Shown here piece by piece: positions 13,500 through 22,400 of a DNA stretch of 27,380 bases; the first letter of the stretch is position 1, and every line of letters starts with the position of its first letter. The notes beneath the pieces are model-generated. The model worked only from the letters and a program-made list of their open reading frames with translations, did no database searches and was not told the DNA's origin. The position numbers and the translations under genes are program-made. This DNA comes from a virus. The stretch spans positions 1 through 27,380 of IMG/VR virus record IMGVR_UViG_3300037325_000406; one strand, given 5' to 3'.

Positions 13500-14071
13500 C
13501 GGTAATACCTATATGTCGCTGATGCTTGATAACCTCTCGATGGGACACTGCCCGTAATTGCGATGTCAAGAGATATTAAGTTAGCCATTTTCTGAATTGC
13601 AGGATTCCCATTCACATACAGCCCCAGCCTGTTAGCCGGAATTAGTACATTGACAGGAAAAGTTCTAAAGTAAGTCTCAAACTGAGCAAAAGAGAGGCCT
13701 GTAGAACTTAACGTGAAAGGAGAAAGAAACAGTTCAAATGTAAATCCGGGGGGATCTCCTGCAACTCTGCCCTGAATTGTGACATCATTGGCGACAGTTG
13801 GGGTAAAAGCATCAGAGAAGTAGGTATATAAAGAGGCGGTTTCTAATAATATTCCGTGAGTTGATGTAGGGAGAGATAAGATGTTAGCAAGACGGGCGGT
13901 GTCAGCAATAAGCTCACTAACCCAAAGTGACCTCGCTGCATCCCACTCCCAGTCACGCAGAATTCGACCATTAGCGCTACGCTCTCGCCAGGTCTGCCCA
14001 TTACTCGGCCCCACTGGTTCAGCCTGCTGGTCGAATGTAAAAGCTGGAATAGTGCGCTGAAGATTCCTCAT
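13496..14071 (-). CDS. putative tail fibre protein
   Basis: I take ATG at 14069-14071 (MRNLQRTIPAFTFDQQ), overlapping the upstream stop as ATGA; a GTG at 14119 would add 16 residues lying inside the upstream gene. About 191 residues. A Trp-rich segment (GQTWRERSANGRILRDWEWDAARSLWVSEL) resembles the repeated W-x-W carbohydrate-contact or chaperone-type domains of tail fibres. The rest is beta-rich (VTIQGRVAGDPPGFTFELFL, YQASATYRYYR), typical of an adhesin head. Codon use shifts within the gene: GC-rich start, AT-richer end, which suggests mosaic origin. Confidence 0.55.
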   Translation of the reverse strand: MRNLQRTIPAFTFDQQAEPVGPSNGQTWRERSANGRILRDWEWDAARSLWVSELIADTARLANILSLPTSTHGILLETASLYTYFSDAFTPTVANDVTIQGRVAGDPPGFTFELFLSPFTLSSTGLSFAQFETYFRTFPVNVLIPANRLGLYVNGNPAIQKMANLISLDIAITGSVPSRGYQASATYRYYR

Positions 14072-14937
14072 GCTACGCCCCACTTGATGGTTAGGTTCGT
14101 CGCCGTACCTGACACCCACCGCAGCCGCACATGGGTCAGTTCGGGAACAGTGGTTCGCCAGCGCAGTCCCGGTTGCAGGCCCGCATTGGCAAAGTCGCTA
14201 ATGTCCTGAACCGAAAATACTTCGCCGCTGAGCGTATTGCCGAGTAGGTGCCAGGTAGAGCCACCATCAAAGCTCCCAGAGAGGCGCACAACCTGAGGGG
14301 TGCTGGCTCCCGTCCAGAGCAACTGCGCTCCGAAACTGGTCTTTCCTGCTACCGCTACGGACGCGCTGAGGCCAAGGCCTGCTAGAAATCCTGAGGAAAT
14401 GACTGGGGCCGCATGGGTTGCGGAGACAGGTAGAGCAGTTTGGTCACTGGCTACCACCACGGACAGGGAGGTATCGCGAGCCTTCTGCCCTAGGGAGGAC
14501 GGGAATCGGCCAAAAAGAGTTGATATATTCTGAGCAATCCGCTGAAGTCGGCCGTTGAGGCCTGAGCTGGCGGTGTCGCTTTCAGGAGCAGGGTCAGTTG
14601 AATTACCTAGCCGATCCCGAACTTCATAAGTCGTATCTCGAACTGTTTGAGCAGTGGTATCTAAAGCCGCTCCCCCTAGGGTTCCTAAGTTTACAGTACC
14701 GGAGATAGGCTGAGTATCCCCTAACTCGACTTTTTGTTGAAGCTCAGTTAGGAGATTTTCAAGAGCCGTTACTACCGCAGGGTCACTAGCTGTAGCGCCA
14801 CTGCCTGCCGATTCAAGAATATCGTGCAAACCCCACGTCAAAGCAGAGTTCAGCAAATGCCGCCGCTCAAGTTCCTGTTCAGGAGTGCTTAACCAGTCAG
14901 CATATGCTTGGATAAGTTGATTTGGGGTCTGAGTCAT
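14068..14937 (-). CDS. putative baseplate/tail-spike structural protein
   Basis: A 289-residue protein with ATG overlapping the upstream stop as TAATG. The N-terminal 60 residues are helical (PNQLIQAYADWLSTPEQELE), followed by a beta/linker region with PISGTVNLGTLGGAALDT, then the common phage structural motif SLGQKARDTSLSVVVASDQT followed by ALPVS. The C-terminal part is a beta-sandwich-like domain (SGSFDGGSTWHLLGN, LRWRTTVPELTHVRLRW), typical of tail-tip or spike proteins. The 3' half is visibly GC-richer than the 5' half, which marks a recombination point inside the gene. Confidence 0.6.
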   Translation of the reverse strand: MTQTPNQLIQAYADWLSTPEQELERRHLLNSALTWGLHDILESAGSGATASDPAVVTALENLLTELQQKVELGDTQPISGTVNLGTLGGAALDTTAQTVRDTTYEVRDRLGNSTDPAPESDTASSGLNGRLQRIAQNISTLFGRFPSSLGQKARDTSLSVVVASDQTALPVSATHAAPVISSGFLAGLGLSASVAVAGKTSFGAQLLWTGASTPQVVRLSGSFDGGSTWHLLGNTLSGEVFSVQDISDFANAGLQPGLRWRTTVPELTHVRLRWVSGTATNLTIKWGVA

Positions 14938-15446
14938 TAGTTATCCTCGGAGAAGGTCAGCTCGTAGCTAGACCACTTCCCACCAAAAGGCAGAGGAATA
15001 CGAACATTTAAGTCAGCATAGTCAATAAAGGGAGAGTTCTCTCTTAAGTCAAGAACTTTTTTGGCCACAGTTTTTCCTATACCGGTAAGACCTTCTAGCT
15101 GCTCACGATTAGCTTCATTAATGTTAATGGGCTTAGTTGGGGTAGCGTCTTTATTACGTTCAGCTTTAATCTCTACGTCTTCAATAGAGTTAGAAGTATT
15201 GGGGTTAATTGTAACGTTATCGTTTTCGTCTCTCGTTACGGTGGGCTTGGGGGGAGTGGGCTTAGCTGCTGTAGAAAGATTGTTTGCCCCGGCATTAGGC
15301 TCGCAGTAGTATGTGGTATAAGCTTCTTTCGGAAGTTTGTTAGGGTCATAGATAGCGGGCCCGTACTTATTACGTCTACGGCTAATAAAAGTTCTAATGA
15401 GCTTGACCGGTTTAGCCAGGTCAAATAGCTCTTTTTCGTTTTCCAT
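14937..15446 (-). CDS. helix-hairpin-helix (ComEA-like) protein
   Basis: A 169-residue protein with ATG start. N-terminal basic patch (IRTFISRRRNKYGP), a disordered Pro/Thr/Asn-rich middle (55-105), and a C-terminal HhH domain: ININEANREQLEGLTGIGKT (107-126) followed by VAKKVLDLRENSPFIDYADL (127-146), the hallmark of ComEA-type double-HhH DNA-binding modules with the conserved GIG turn. No signal peptide is seen, unlike true ComEA. It is the first gene after the capsid terminator with its own TATAAT box. In a virion operon it may touch DNA at the neck or tail, an inference. Confidence 0.7.
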   Translation of the reverse strand: MENEKELFDLAKPVKLIRTFISRRRNKYGPAIYDPNKLPKEAYTTYYCEPNAGANNLSTAAKPTPPKPTVTRDENDNVTINPNTSNSIEDVEIKAERNKDATPTKPININEANREQLEGLTGIGKTVAKKVLDLRENSPFIDYADLNVRIPLPFGGKWSSYELTFSEDN

Positions 15447-15475
15447 GATTGCTTTTTATAAAAGTTGTCTCTTTA

Positions 15476-15481
15476 ATTATA
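15476..15481 (-). promoter_or_regulatory. putative -10 box upstream of the HhH/tail-fibre operon
   Basis: Minus-strand TATAAT within AGGTATAATTAAAG, 29 nt before the ATG of the HhH gene and right after the capsid terminator. No good -35 is present at the usual distance. It would start the tail-fibre transcription unit. Confidence 0.45.
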
Positions 15482-15485
15482 CCTA

Positions 15486-15516
15486 AAAGAAAGGGAGCAA
15501 TATAGGTATCACTCCC
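15486..15516 (-). terminator. rho-independent terminator after the major capsid gene
   Basis: On the minus strand GGGAGTGATA, loop CCTA, TATTGCTCCC (15516-15493): a ten-pair stem including two G-U wobbles, followed by TTTCTTT. It lies 26 bases after the capsid stop codon and should end the head transcript. Confidence 0.75.
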
Positions 15517-15542
15517 GTCAAAAGTTTGATAAAAACTAAGAA

Positions 15543-16658
15543 CTAGTCTTTAACCTGTAAGGCGTAGAGTAGTTTAGGATCGGGGAACACTGGAAGAACA
15601 GTAGCAACACCTTGAGTTACGTCAATAGGTGGTATAGGCTGTAGTTCACGGGTAACCACGTAGACTCCAGTTTGACCATCGTTTTCCAGAGTAGGACCCA
15701 TTGCTCTCTTACCCATGTCGGGAGAGAGAAATACGATCATGTTATCTTTCAGGAAACGTACGTTAGTTGTCGATTGATTGCTCATCTCATCTTTGTACAT
15801 TTCGTCAAAGGTGACGATCTCGGGAATACCGCGAGCTTTTAGAACATCACTTAAGAGGTCCATGCTCACAGTACCCACAGTAATAGCGGTACGGGAGTTA
15901 ACAGACTCTTTAGTGGATTTCTGTTCCATAAGGTCGATGCGTAGCTTACGGCTCATAACAATCTTATCAGGAATAAACCCGTTAGTATCGTTATAGTTAG
16001 TAATCGCGTCTTCTAAGTCTTTCATCCCTGTAGCCGTTTCATACTGATCCCAGCGAGCTTGGCCAGCTAGAGCAGCAGGAAAGTGGTTATAGGTAATGTC
16101 ATTACCATTACGGTAATCAATGACTGTTGGGAGTTTGCTACGAGGGTCAACTCTTTCGATTTTCCCTGTTTGCAGAACTTCCCAGGATAGAGCATCCAGT
16201 AGTTCAACTTGTGCTCGGGCCATCTGTTCGACTGTTCCAAAGAGGAACTTAGCGAGGTCTTCGTTAGAGCCAGGAATTACTTCCCCGGTTTTCATATCTC
16301 TGGTTGTTTGAACCATGATACGTTTGAGGGCGGCTTCTTCGATAGCTTTTTTCATCTCCCACTGACGATCTTCATCGTAGAAGAAGGAGAGACCAGTTTT
16401 CAGCAATTCAGCCTGAATTCTGCGGAACTTCCCGTGCTGTGTAACAGGGGGCTCAGTTCCGTATGCGATGACACTCGCCACAGTCTCAATACGCTCCAGG
16501 GCGTAGGCTAAGAAATTGCGGCTTGTGTATGTCTGGAAGGGCAGATAGCCATCCAGTAATTTAGATCTTTTTTTAAGACTATGAAGCGTATCGTCAATAA
16601 CAAGTTGAGCTACTCCTTGTTGATGCGCATCAGATAGCCATTTGGCAATCCAACCCAT
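15543..16658 (-). CDS. major capsid protein (lambda gpE family)
   Basis: A 371-residue protein; ATG preceded by GGAG. The layout matches the phage capsid E family: N-terminal helix (AQLVIDDTLHSLKKRSKLLD), a strand region (ETVASVIAYGTEPPVTQHGKF), RIMVQTTRDMKTGEVIPGSNED, a long helix (TVEQMARAQVELLDALSWEV), VIDYRNGNDITYNHFPAAL before a helical D-type segment (WDQYETATGMKDLEDAITNY), then FIPDKIVMSRKLRIDLME and the C-terminal MIVFLSPDMGKRAMGPT and VFPDPKLLYALQV. It forms the HK97-fold icosahedral shell. It directly follows the decoration gene, the D-E order of lambda. No EF-type cleavage motif is seen, so it is probably not processed by the phage protease. Confidence 0.85.
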   Translation of the reverse strand: MGWIAKWLSDAHQQGVAQLVIDDTLHSLKKRSKLLDGYLPFQTYTSRNFLAYALERIETVASVIAYGTEPPVTQHGKFRRIQAELLKTGLSFFYDEDRQWEMKKAIEEAALKRIMVQTTRDMKTGEVIPGSNEDLAKFLFGTVEQMARAQVELLDALSWEVLQTGKIERVDPRSKLPTVIDYRNGNDITYNHFPAALAGQARWDQYETATGMKDLEDAITNYNDTNGFIPDKIVMSRKLRIDLMEQKSTKESVNSRTAITVGTVSMDLLSDVLKARGIPEIVTFDEMYKDEMSNQSTTNVRFLKDNMIVFLSPDMGKRAMGPTLENDGQTGVYVVTRELQPIPPIDVTQGVATVLPVFPDPKLLYALQVKD

Positions 16659-16676
16659 GGGTTTTAAATTCTCCGA

Positions 16677-17522
16677 TTAGTTAATAATTAGTTTAGGAAA
16701 CATAGCCTCAAGAGCTTTATCCACGTAGGGCAAAGCTTGCCGATAAACACGGGAAGCTCCATGCACAGCGTTGAGGTCGACAGAAGGTCTGTCTGTAAAG
16801 TCGACAGAGTGCAAGTGAATACCGTAAACCTCTTCGAAGAGAGTTCCGATACACCCGCCAGCCGACACTGCCACAGCGGCATCACCCGTAAGAACAATAG
16901 TAGAGTCCTCCGAGTTCATAGAGCCAATAGTTCCTACTAGAACTGGCCCTGCTTCAAATTGTGTGCTAGCTGCGATAGTACCATCTCCGGTTTTACTTAC
17001 GGTAATGTTAGGAATGTCTCCCTTACTAAAGAGAGTCAGAACTGTACCGCTGGTAGCCTCTGCGCGATAAGCGTCAGAAATACCCGACATGTTAAGAGCT
17101 GCCACAACGTTAGTAACAACTGTAGCCAAAGTAGCGCTTCCTACCGGAGTAGTAAAACTACGATTACCAAGGTTAATAGTTACGGTATCTGCGGGAGCAA
17201 AAGTGCCTCCCAAAGTGATAGTTGCCTTAGGCTCTAGGCTGTAGAGAGTATCTCCAGGTAGAAATACTTCAGGCATACTAACCGGAACGTTAGGACTGTC
17301 TGTAACGATACCCCCAGTTCCAACAATATCGCGAGGTAAGAAACGATTAACGCCTTTTACCTTTGCAAGGAAGAGGCCAGCCTTAGCTAGCTTGTCGCCT
17401 TTATAATTTCGCCCAACGTGGTTAGAGGTAATATTGACAGAGGTTGTGGATTCTGTTTTTTCCACACTCCCGACAATAGATCTGTCCTGTTCCCAAGAAG
17501 GTTCACTTTTCCAATAAGCCAT
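16677..17522 (-). CDS. putative capsid decoration protein with inserted beta domain
   Basis: A 281-residue protein with ATG preceded by GAGGAG. The two ends resemble lambda gpD/HDPD-like decoration proteins: an extended N-terminus (WEQDRSIVGSVEKTESTTSV), AKAGLFLAKV..., and late VGTIGSMNSEDSTIVLTGDA and CIGTLFEEVYGIHL. The centre (about 95-190) holds an extra beta domain (TLGGTFAPADTVTINLGNRS, then VGSATLATVVTNVVAALN) of a kind often inserted in phage structural proteins. It sits immediately upstream of the capsid gene, the canonical place for a decoration protein stabilising the shell. Longer than typical gpD (about 110 residues) because of the insert. Confidence 0.65.
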   Translation of the reverse strand: MAYWKSEPSWEQDRSIVGSVEKTESTTSVNITSNHVGRNYKGDKLAKAGLFLAKVKGVNRFLPRDIVGTGGIVTDSPNVPVSMPEVFLPGDTLYSLEPKATITLGGTFAPADTVTINLGNRSFTTPVGSATLATVVTNVVAALNMSGISDAYRAEATSGTVLTLFSKGDIPNITVSKTGDGTIAASTQFEAGPVLVGTIGSMNSEDSTIVLTGDAAVAVSAGGCIGTLFEEVYGIHLHSVDFTDRPSVDLNAVHGASRVYRQALPYVDKALEAMFPKLIIN

Positions 17523-17543
17523 CTTTTTATTTAATCTCCTCGA

Positions 17544-18419
17544 TTAGGTATCTTGCTTTAACATTTCATAGCTAGCTTCAATTTGGCTGGCTAAGGTTTC
17601 AATTTCGGATTCATCGTATCCGTCATATTCTTCACCTTCGTAGGCAGAACTAAACTCGAAAGATGGTCCTAACGCTTCGAATACTGCGAGAGTAAACTCG
17701 ATGTTGGATAGTCTTTCGATAGGAGTGCTTTCCGATTCGTCACAAGCTGCCGAGAATTCCACATATTGGCTTTTCTCGTCTTGACCAAATAAAAGATGGT
17801 AGGCGCTAGGGGGCATAAATCCACCCTCAACTAAGCTACCCGCTTTCTGACTTAGATCGTCTAAGTATTCGGTAACGGCTTCCTTCTGACTCATTTCGTC
17901 GACAGCACTAGCATAGCGAGAGAACTGGCGCTGTAGAGCTGCTACTTGAGCAGAGGGCTCTTCATCGTACTCTTCATCGTACTCTTCCTCGTCATCGAAC
18001 TCTTCGTCGTCTTCGTATTGTCCGACAGCCCCCTCGTATTCGTCTTCCTCTTCATCATCTCCGTAGTCTTCCTCAAACTCCCCGGCCTCAATAGCCTCGA
18101 GAAGTTCTTCAGCGATATCGTAAGAAGCGACAGCACTAGCGTCCAGTCGATCAGCTTCGGAGTCAGTTTCACAAAGCTCTTGCAGAGTTTCTACAAGGTC
18201 TTCGGTGGGGAGCTGTTCACCGACCATTAGGCCGATAACTAGCTCTTCATTGATTTCAAATCCGGCATTTATTAGACCATCTGTGATGTCTTCAATGGCG
18301 TCATCGATATTGTCGTAATTAGCTTCCGCTAGTCTTAACAGTTCAGTACCAAATGGGTTTTCTGCAATAGCGCTAGAAAACTCAATTAGTCCCTCGAAAT
18401 CACCTTTATAAAAATCCAT
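17544..18419 (-). CDS. acidic scaffold-like protein with EF cleavage-type motifs
   Basis: A 291-residue highly acidic protein, ATG start. A helical N-terminal part (1-110) is followed by an Asp/Glu/Tyr-rich low-complexity region (113-155), then helices (QVAALQRQFSRYASAVDEMS; EAVTEYLDDLSQKAGSL) and an acidic C-terminus. Size, charge and place between protease and capsid genes suit an internal scaffold. Three motifs match the proposed protease site: LIEF-SSA (11-17), YVEF-SAA (219-225) and FEF-SSA (254-259). The FSRY segment (166-169) also occurs near the C-terminus of the protease gene product. Transcription probably starts at the promoter 18450-18478. No homologue recognised by motif. Confidence 0.6.
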   Translation of the reverse strand: MDFYKGDFEGLIEFSSAIAENPFGTELLRLAEANYDNIDDAIEDITDGLINAGFEINEELVIGLMVGEQLPTEDLVETLQELCETDSEADRLDASAVASYDIAEELLEAIEAGEFEEDYGDDEEEDEYEGAVGQYEDDEEFDDEEEYDEEYDEEPSAQVAALQRQFSRYASAVDEMSQKEAVTEYLDDLSQKAGSLVEGGFMPPSAYHLLFGQDEKSQYVEFSAACDESESTPIERLSNIEFTLAVFEALGPSFEFSSAYEGEEYDGYDESEIETLASQIEASYEMLKQDT

Positions 18420-18449
18420 TAGTTATTAGCCTTTATCACTACTACTATC

Positions 18450-18478
18450 ATTCTAGTCGGCATATAAAAAAACATCAA
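18450..18478 (-). promoter_or_regulatory. putative sigma70-type promoter for the scaffold-capsid genes
   Basis: On the minus strand TTGATG (18478-18473), a 17-base spacer, then TAGAAT (18455-18450), lying 31 bases before the ATG at 18419. Both boxes and the spacing match the vegetative consensus well. It would boost scaffold, decoration and capsid expression over the upstream minor head and protease genes. Confidence 0.6.
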
Positions 18479-18481
18479 CTG

Positions 18482-19420
18482 TTAACCTCTAACTTTTGCT
18501 TTTTTAAAAACTTTTGCATCTTGATATCGGGAGAATTTACTACTAGCAATATTCACTTTGTCTTTAGTTAATTTCTTAGGCATATTTTCGTCTTCACCTG
18601 TAACATTAAGGCCTGAACTCTCTTCTTCAGACTCCTCAGTTAAGCCAAACATCTCCTCTAACTCTTCAAGGGCATACTGCATAGCATCGTAGCTGGCCTG
18701 AATAGGGTTGTCTATTTCTTTACTTACTAACTCTTCATCACTCATAGAGGTGAGACTCGTCAAGATTGTAAATAAGTCTCCAACTAACTTGAAGTATTCT
18801 TTTTCCAGAACATTCTTTTTCTCTCTTCCCGAATATAGATCGTCAAAGCTTACGGCCTTAATCGGAATGTCGTTTCGGGAAGCTGGAACAACAGGGTCAG
18901 TTACGGGACTCGAAGCTTCCATTGCTTCAAACATGAGATAACCCGAACTGTCATTTTCATCAAAATTAAACTGGCTAAAGAGAGCTGGGCCCACGATAGC
19001 AGGTAACGGAGTGGCAGACACTTCAGCAAAAATTCCAAGGATGGGATCGATACCAGGGGAGAGGGTTCTAATAGATTTACTTAACACTGCGTCAACGGCC
19101 GCTTTGCCCTTAGCTACGACGTTATCCACGAATACCCCAAGACGGCCAATCAAGTGCTTGTACTTAGGATCGGGTAGATTGTCGGCGGTCAGAATCTCGG
19201 TGTAGAAATCACTTTCGATATCTCCGAGGTTATACTCTTGAGTTTTGTTATGGTCTCTCTGAAAGGGTACACGGCCTCCTTGAGCTAAGAACTGATTGGT
19301 TTTACTTACTAGGTCTTCGATTCGATCCTTATCAAAGATGTGAACCCGATGCTTGTTATCTTTATGTTGTCCCTCTACGAAGACCAGAGCGGACTTAGAG
19401 AGACGATATTCTTTTTTCAC
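18482..19420 (-). CDS. prohead maturation protease with scaffold-like tail (Mu I / S78-like)
   Basis: A 312-residue protein with a GTG start preceded by AGGAAG. Residues 1-155 look like a phage serine protease of the Mu gpI / S78 type: an N-terminal strand region, RVPFQRDHNKT with H57, a central GRLGVFVDNVVAKGKAAVDAV, SIRTLSPGID with S121, and IFAEVSATPLPAIVGPAL, matching the R-x-(L/I)-S-x-G/P...E(V/I)S...P pattern. Residues 160-166 (GYLMFEA) form an EF-like site at the domain boundary; beyond it is an acidic, helical scaffold-like tail (LEELEEMFGLTEESEEESSG) with a basic C-terminus (SSKFSRYQDAKVFKKAKVRG). Such proteins assemble inside the prohead, cleave themselves and other head proteins, and are then lost. 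Confidence 0.72.
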   Translation of the reverse strand: MKKEYRLSKSALVFVEGQHKDNKHRVHIFDKDRIEDLVSKTNQFLAQGGRVPFQRDHNKTQEYNLGDIESDFYTEILTADNLPDPKYKHLIGRLGVFVDNVVAKGKAAVDAVLSKSIRTLSPGIDPILGIFAEVSATPLPAIVGPALFSQFNFDENDSSGYLMFEAMEASSPVTDPVVPASRNDIPIKAVSFDDLYSGREKKNVLEKEYFKLVGDLFTILTSLTSMSDEELVSKEIDNPIQASYDAMQYALEELEEMFGLTEESEEESSGLNVTGEDENMPKKLTKDKVNIASSKFSRYQDAKVFKKAKVRG

Positions 19421-19423
19421 GTT

Positions 19424-22400
19424 TTAACTTCCTAAAAGTTTGTTAATTTCTTCGACTAAGCTTCTTAACTCCTCACTATACTGGGTTACCTTGTCTAAGT
19501 AACGCCCTGATAGGTCTTCAACTATTCCAGTTACATTCATTTCATAACCGTACTGACTGAGTTGCTGCGCATAGTTTCCGAGTTGTGTAATCTTAGATGG
19601 AGATATGGTAGGGGCATACTCAGATACCTTAACAATATCTGCTAACTTTCTTAAACTCTGCTCTCTTAATTCTAAGAGAAGAGTAGGGTTATCTGCAATA
19701 CTGGTTAATGCTAAGGTGCTCGGTTTATAGTTTTCGAGAACTGTGACTTTCTGCCTAACTTCTTGCTCAGCTAGGAAGTACTCACTATTAAATCTGTCTA
19801 AAGTCTCCCGGACACTGTTCTCATTCTTAGAAATCCGATTAAGCTTACCCGCTACTTGAGTCAAAGTACCTTTAGGACGCTTCGCTAGATTCTTTTCTAA
19901 GTCGGTGTTACGTATTACTTCAGCCATAATACGTCTATTAGCAACTAGGTCACTGTAACCGGGATTCGAAGAAGTGGTTGTTTTAAGCAAGTCATCGATG
20001 GCATTGACATACTGTTCTGCCTGTTGTCGGATGTTGGCTAAGTTAGGAACCTCTCCAGCTAAGGTTTTCTTGCTAATCATTGTCGGACTTCCTTTATCCA
20101 AAAAGACTCGGTAGCCGATAGCAAAGTCAGTGTCGACTCTTTGGATATTAGCTAGGTCAACAGGGCCCGCACTATTAGTAAAGACTCTTTGATAGGAAGC
20201 GTTCAACTCATCGACTAACTCTCGACCTACCGACGTTAGTTCTTTATTTAGAGCTTCAACAACCTTTGTTTTGATAACAACCGGGGGTAAGTCGTCAGCT
20301 CCGTAGTTACTAACGTACTGTCCTAATGTTTCAAAATCCTGGCTACTAACCCCCGAATTAATAACCTCAAGCATAGAGCTTTGCCTTGTCTCTAGGCTCT
20401 CTAAGAGGGCAGGCTCTGGAAGAAAAGGAATGTTTCGGCCTTCTAGGAGTTTAACCATCGAAGGCGGTAGGCTTGTCTTAAGCTCAGATATTACGGCTTT
20501 AACCTTATCCTTTCCAAGAGTTAGACCTTCCGCTCCCATGCTTAGAAGTTCAGGAATATTATCCTGTACATACTCGTCTAATTCATTCATTAAGTTGGAC
20601 TTAGATAGGAAGTAAAGAGCCCCTCCCATACCTAGGGCACCAGCACCCCCTAAGATCGCTGCTGAAATAATGGTATCCATTTGGCTAGGATCTTTTTTAA
20701 TCTCAGCCTGAGTTTTCTTATCGAGGTATTTTTGCATAAAGACTCCCGCATCGGTAACCATACTAGTTAGAAATCCAATGCGGTCTACTGTCTTATTGTT
20801 GACGACTTTCTTAAACTTCCTTTCAGCGGCAAAGAGAGTATCTATAATCTGGTTACGGCTATCCCCTCTTAACTCGGTTAGCTGAGCATACTCTTTCTCA
20901 GAAAGAGAATCTTGTAAGCCTTCGATATTCAGAATTTTATTAACTTCGTTAACGTTAGATAGGTCGACCTCCTCTCCTAGGATCTCATTAATCTTTAACC
21001 TCAACTCCTTTTGCTTTCTTTTAAGCAACCATTTACTCATCTTTTCCAAGCGAGTTCGGTTAGGCGTTTGCTGCCCTAAGAGTCGCGCTGCTTCGGCTTC
21101 AGTTAACTGCCCGGCCTGAAGTCTCTTTAAAATAAGGGCTTGGTCTTTCTTAGAAACCTTAGCCGCTGACATTTGCTTCTTATTTATTTTCTCCTCTTTC
21201 TCTCTATCTTCTTTTTTGTAGATAGGCTTAAGATAACTACGGCAGTTTAGGTGAGATGGAGGACACCAAATACCTACACCTTCAGCGTTCCTTGCGACTA
21301 GCTCACTGTTAGGAGGAGCAAAATGCGGGATTCTTGTTTTGGGATAAGGCTGACGGCCAATGTACGACTGAGGTAAAGACTCTCCGTCTGCTAGAGGTCT
21401 CATACCGATTTGAGCAAAGTCGGTAATCCTAAAGATAACTTTGTCTAAGGACCGACAGAAGACGCTCACTACAGGGTCATCCGCAGAAGTGTATTGAACA
21501 TACTGAACACCTTTGCTCATGTACGCTTGTAGTCGACCTAAGTTATAGGCTGCGGCTATCTCCGTAGATATTAGGGTAGCTGCGTAGGCTTCTGAAGAAC
21601 CCCCTGCTGAGTTACGGTTACTATCTCTTGCGTGCTTTAAGTCTTCCCAGCTAACTCGCCCATTCTTATGCGCTATATCAGGGTTAGTACGCTGAACTTC
21701 TTTTAGCTCGTCACTCGATAAGACAACTGTGTCTTCACTACGAGGAGTTACCTTATACTTCTTGGCTTTATATTTCTCAAGAATTATTCTCTTACGCTCA
21801 ATCTCAGCCCGTCGAGGATCGTTCTTAGCGACCTTAGCTTTATCTAAAGCCCGCGACTGCTTGTCTAAGTCCTGGTCATAGTTAGTTACCCCTGTTTGGA
21901 TATCCTCAGTTGTTGCCTTAGCTCCCATATCTGTTTGAAGCTTACCGTAGTCTCTCTGCTGTGTTCTCTGCACAGTCTCGAGACCTTGCAAGTAGCGAGT
22001 CTCGGGAACTAACTCTTTCTTAAGGTCACGTACTCTATCACGCTGGGTAGTTCTCTCTCTTTCCAAACCCTTTACTTCTTCTACAGCCGCCTTTCTTTCG
22101 GGACTGCCTTTTGGAAAGGTAGCAGCTCGAGTCTTAAGCTGTGTTAGTCTTCGACTTTTTTCTGAGACTTCTAAGGCATTTTCTTTAATTTGGGCTCTTA
22201 GGTCTCGGTATTTAGGATTGGTTTCGGTAGTATTTTCCCCTCCCTCTTCGTCTGAGCGAATGATTCTTTCGTGCTCGTCTACGTCATTTTGAACAGCTCC
22301 AAGGCGGTCAGCTCGTTCAATGTCAGTTCTCAAAAATCCTTGGGCTTCTCCTACTGCCTGTAGACGGGCTCTTCTGTCTTCGGGGGACGTTCCTAACTCC

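Larger units (their letters stand above)
11849..14500. other. GC-richer tail-fibre module
   Basis: By eye, third codon positions are much richer in G and C here (for example 11930-12200, 12740-13490 and 14080-14340) than in the AT-richer genes on either side. Gene junctions switch to ATGA or TAATG overlaps. The right boundary falls inside the gene 14068-14937, whose 5' half has the local AT-richer style. This fits a recombined host-recognition cassette. Confidence 0.5.
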
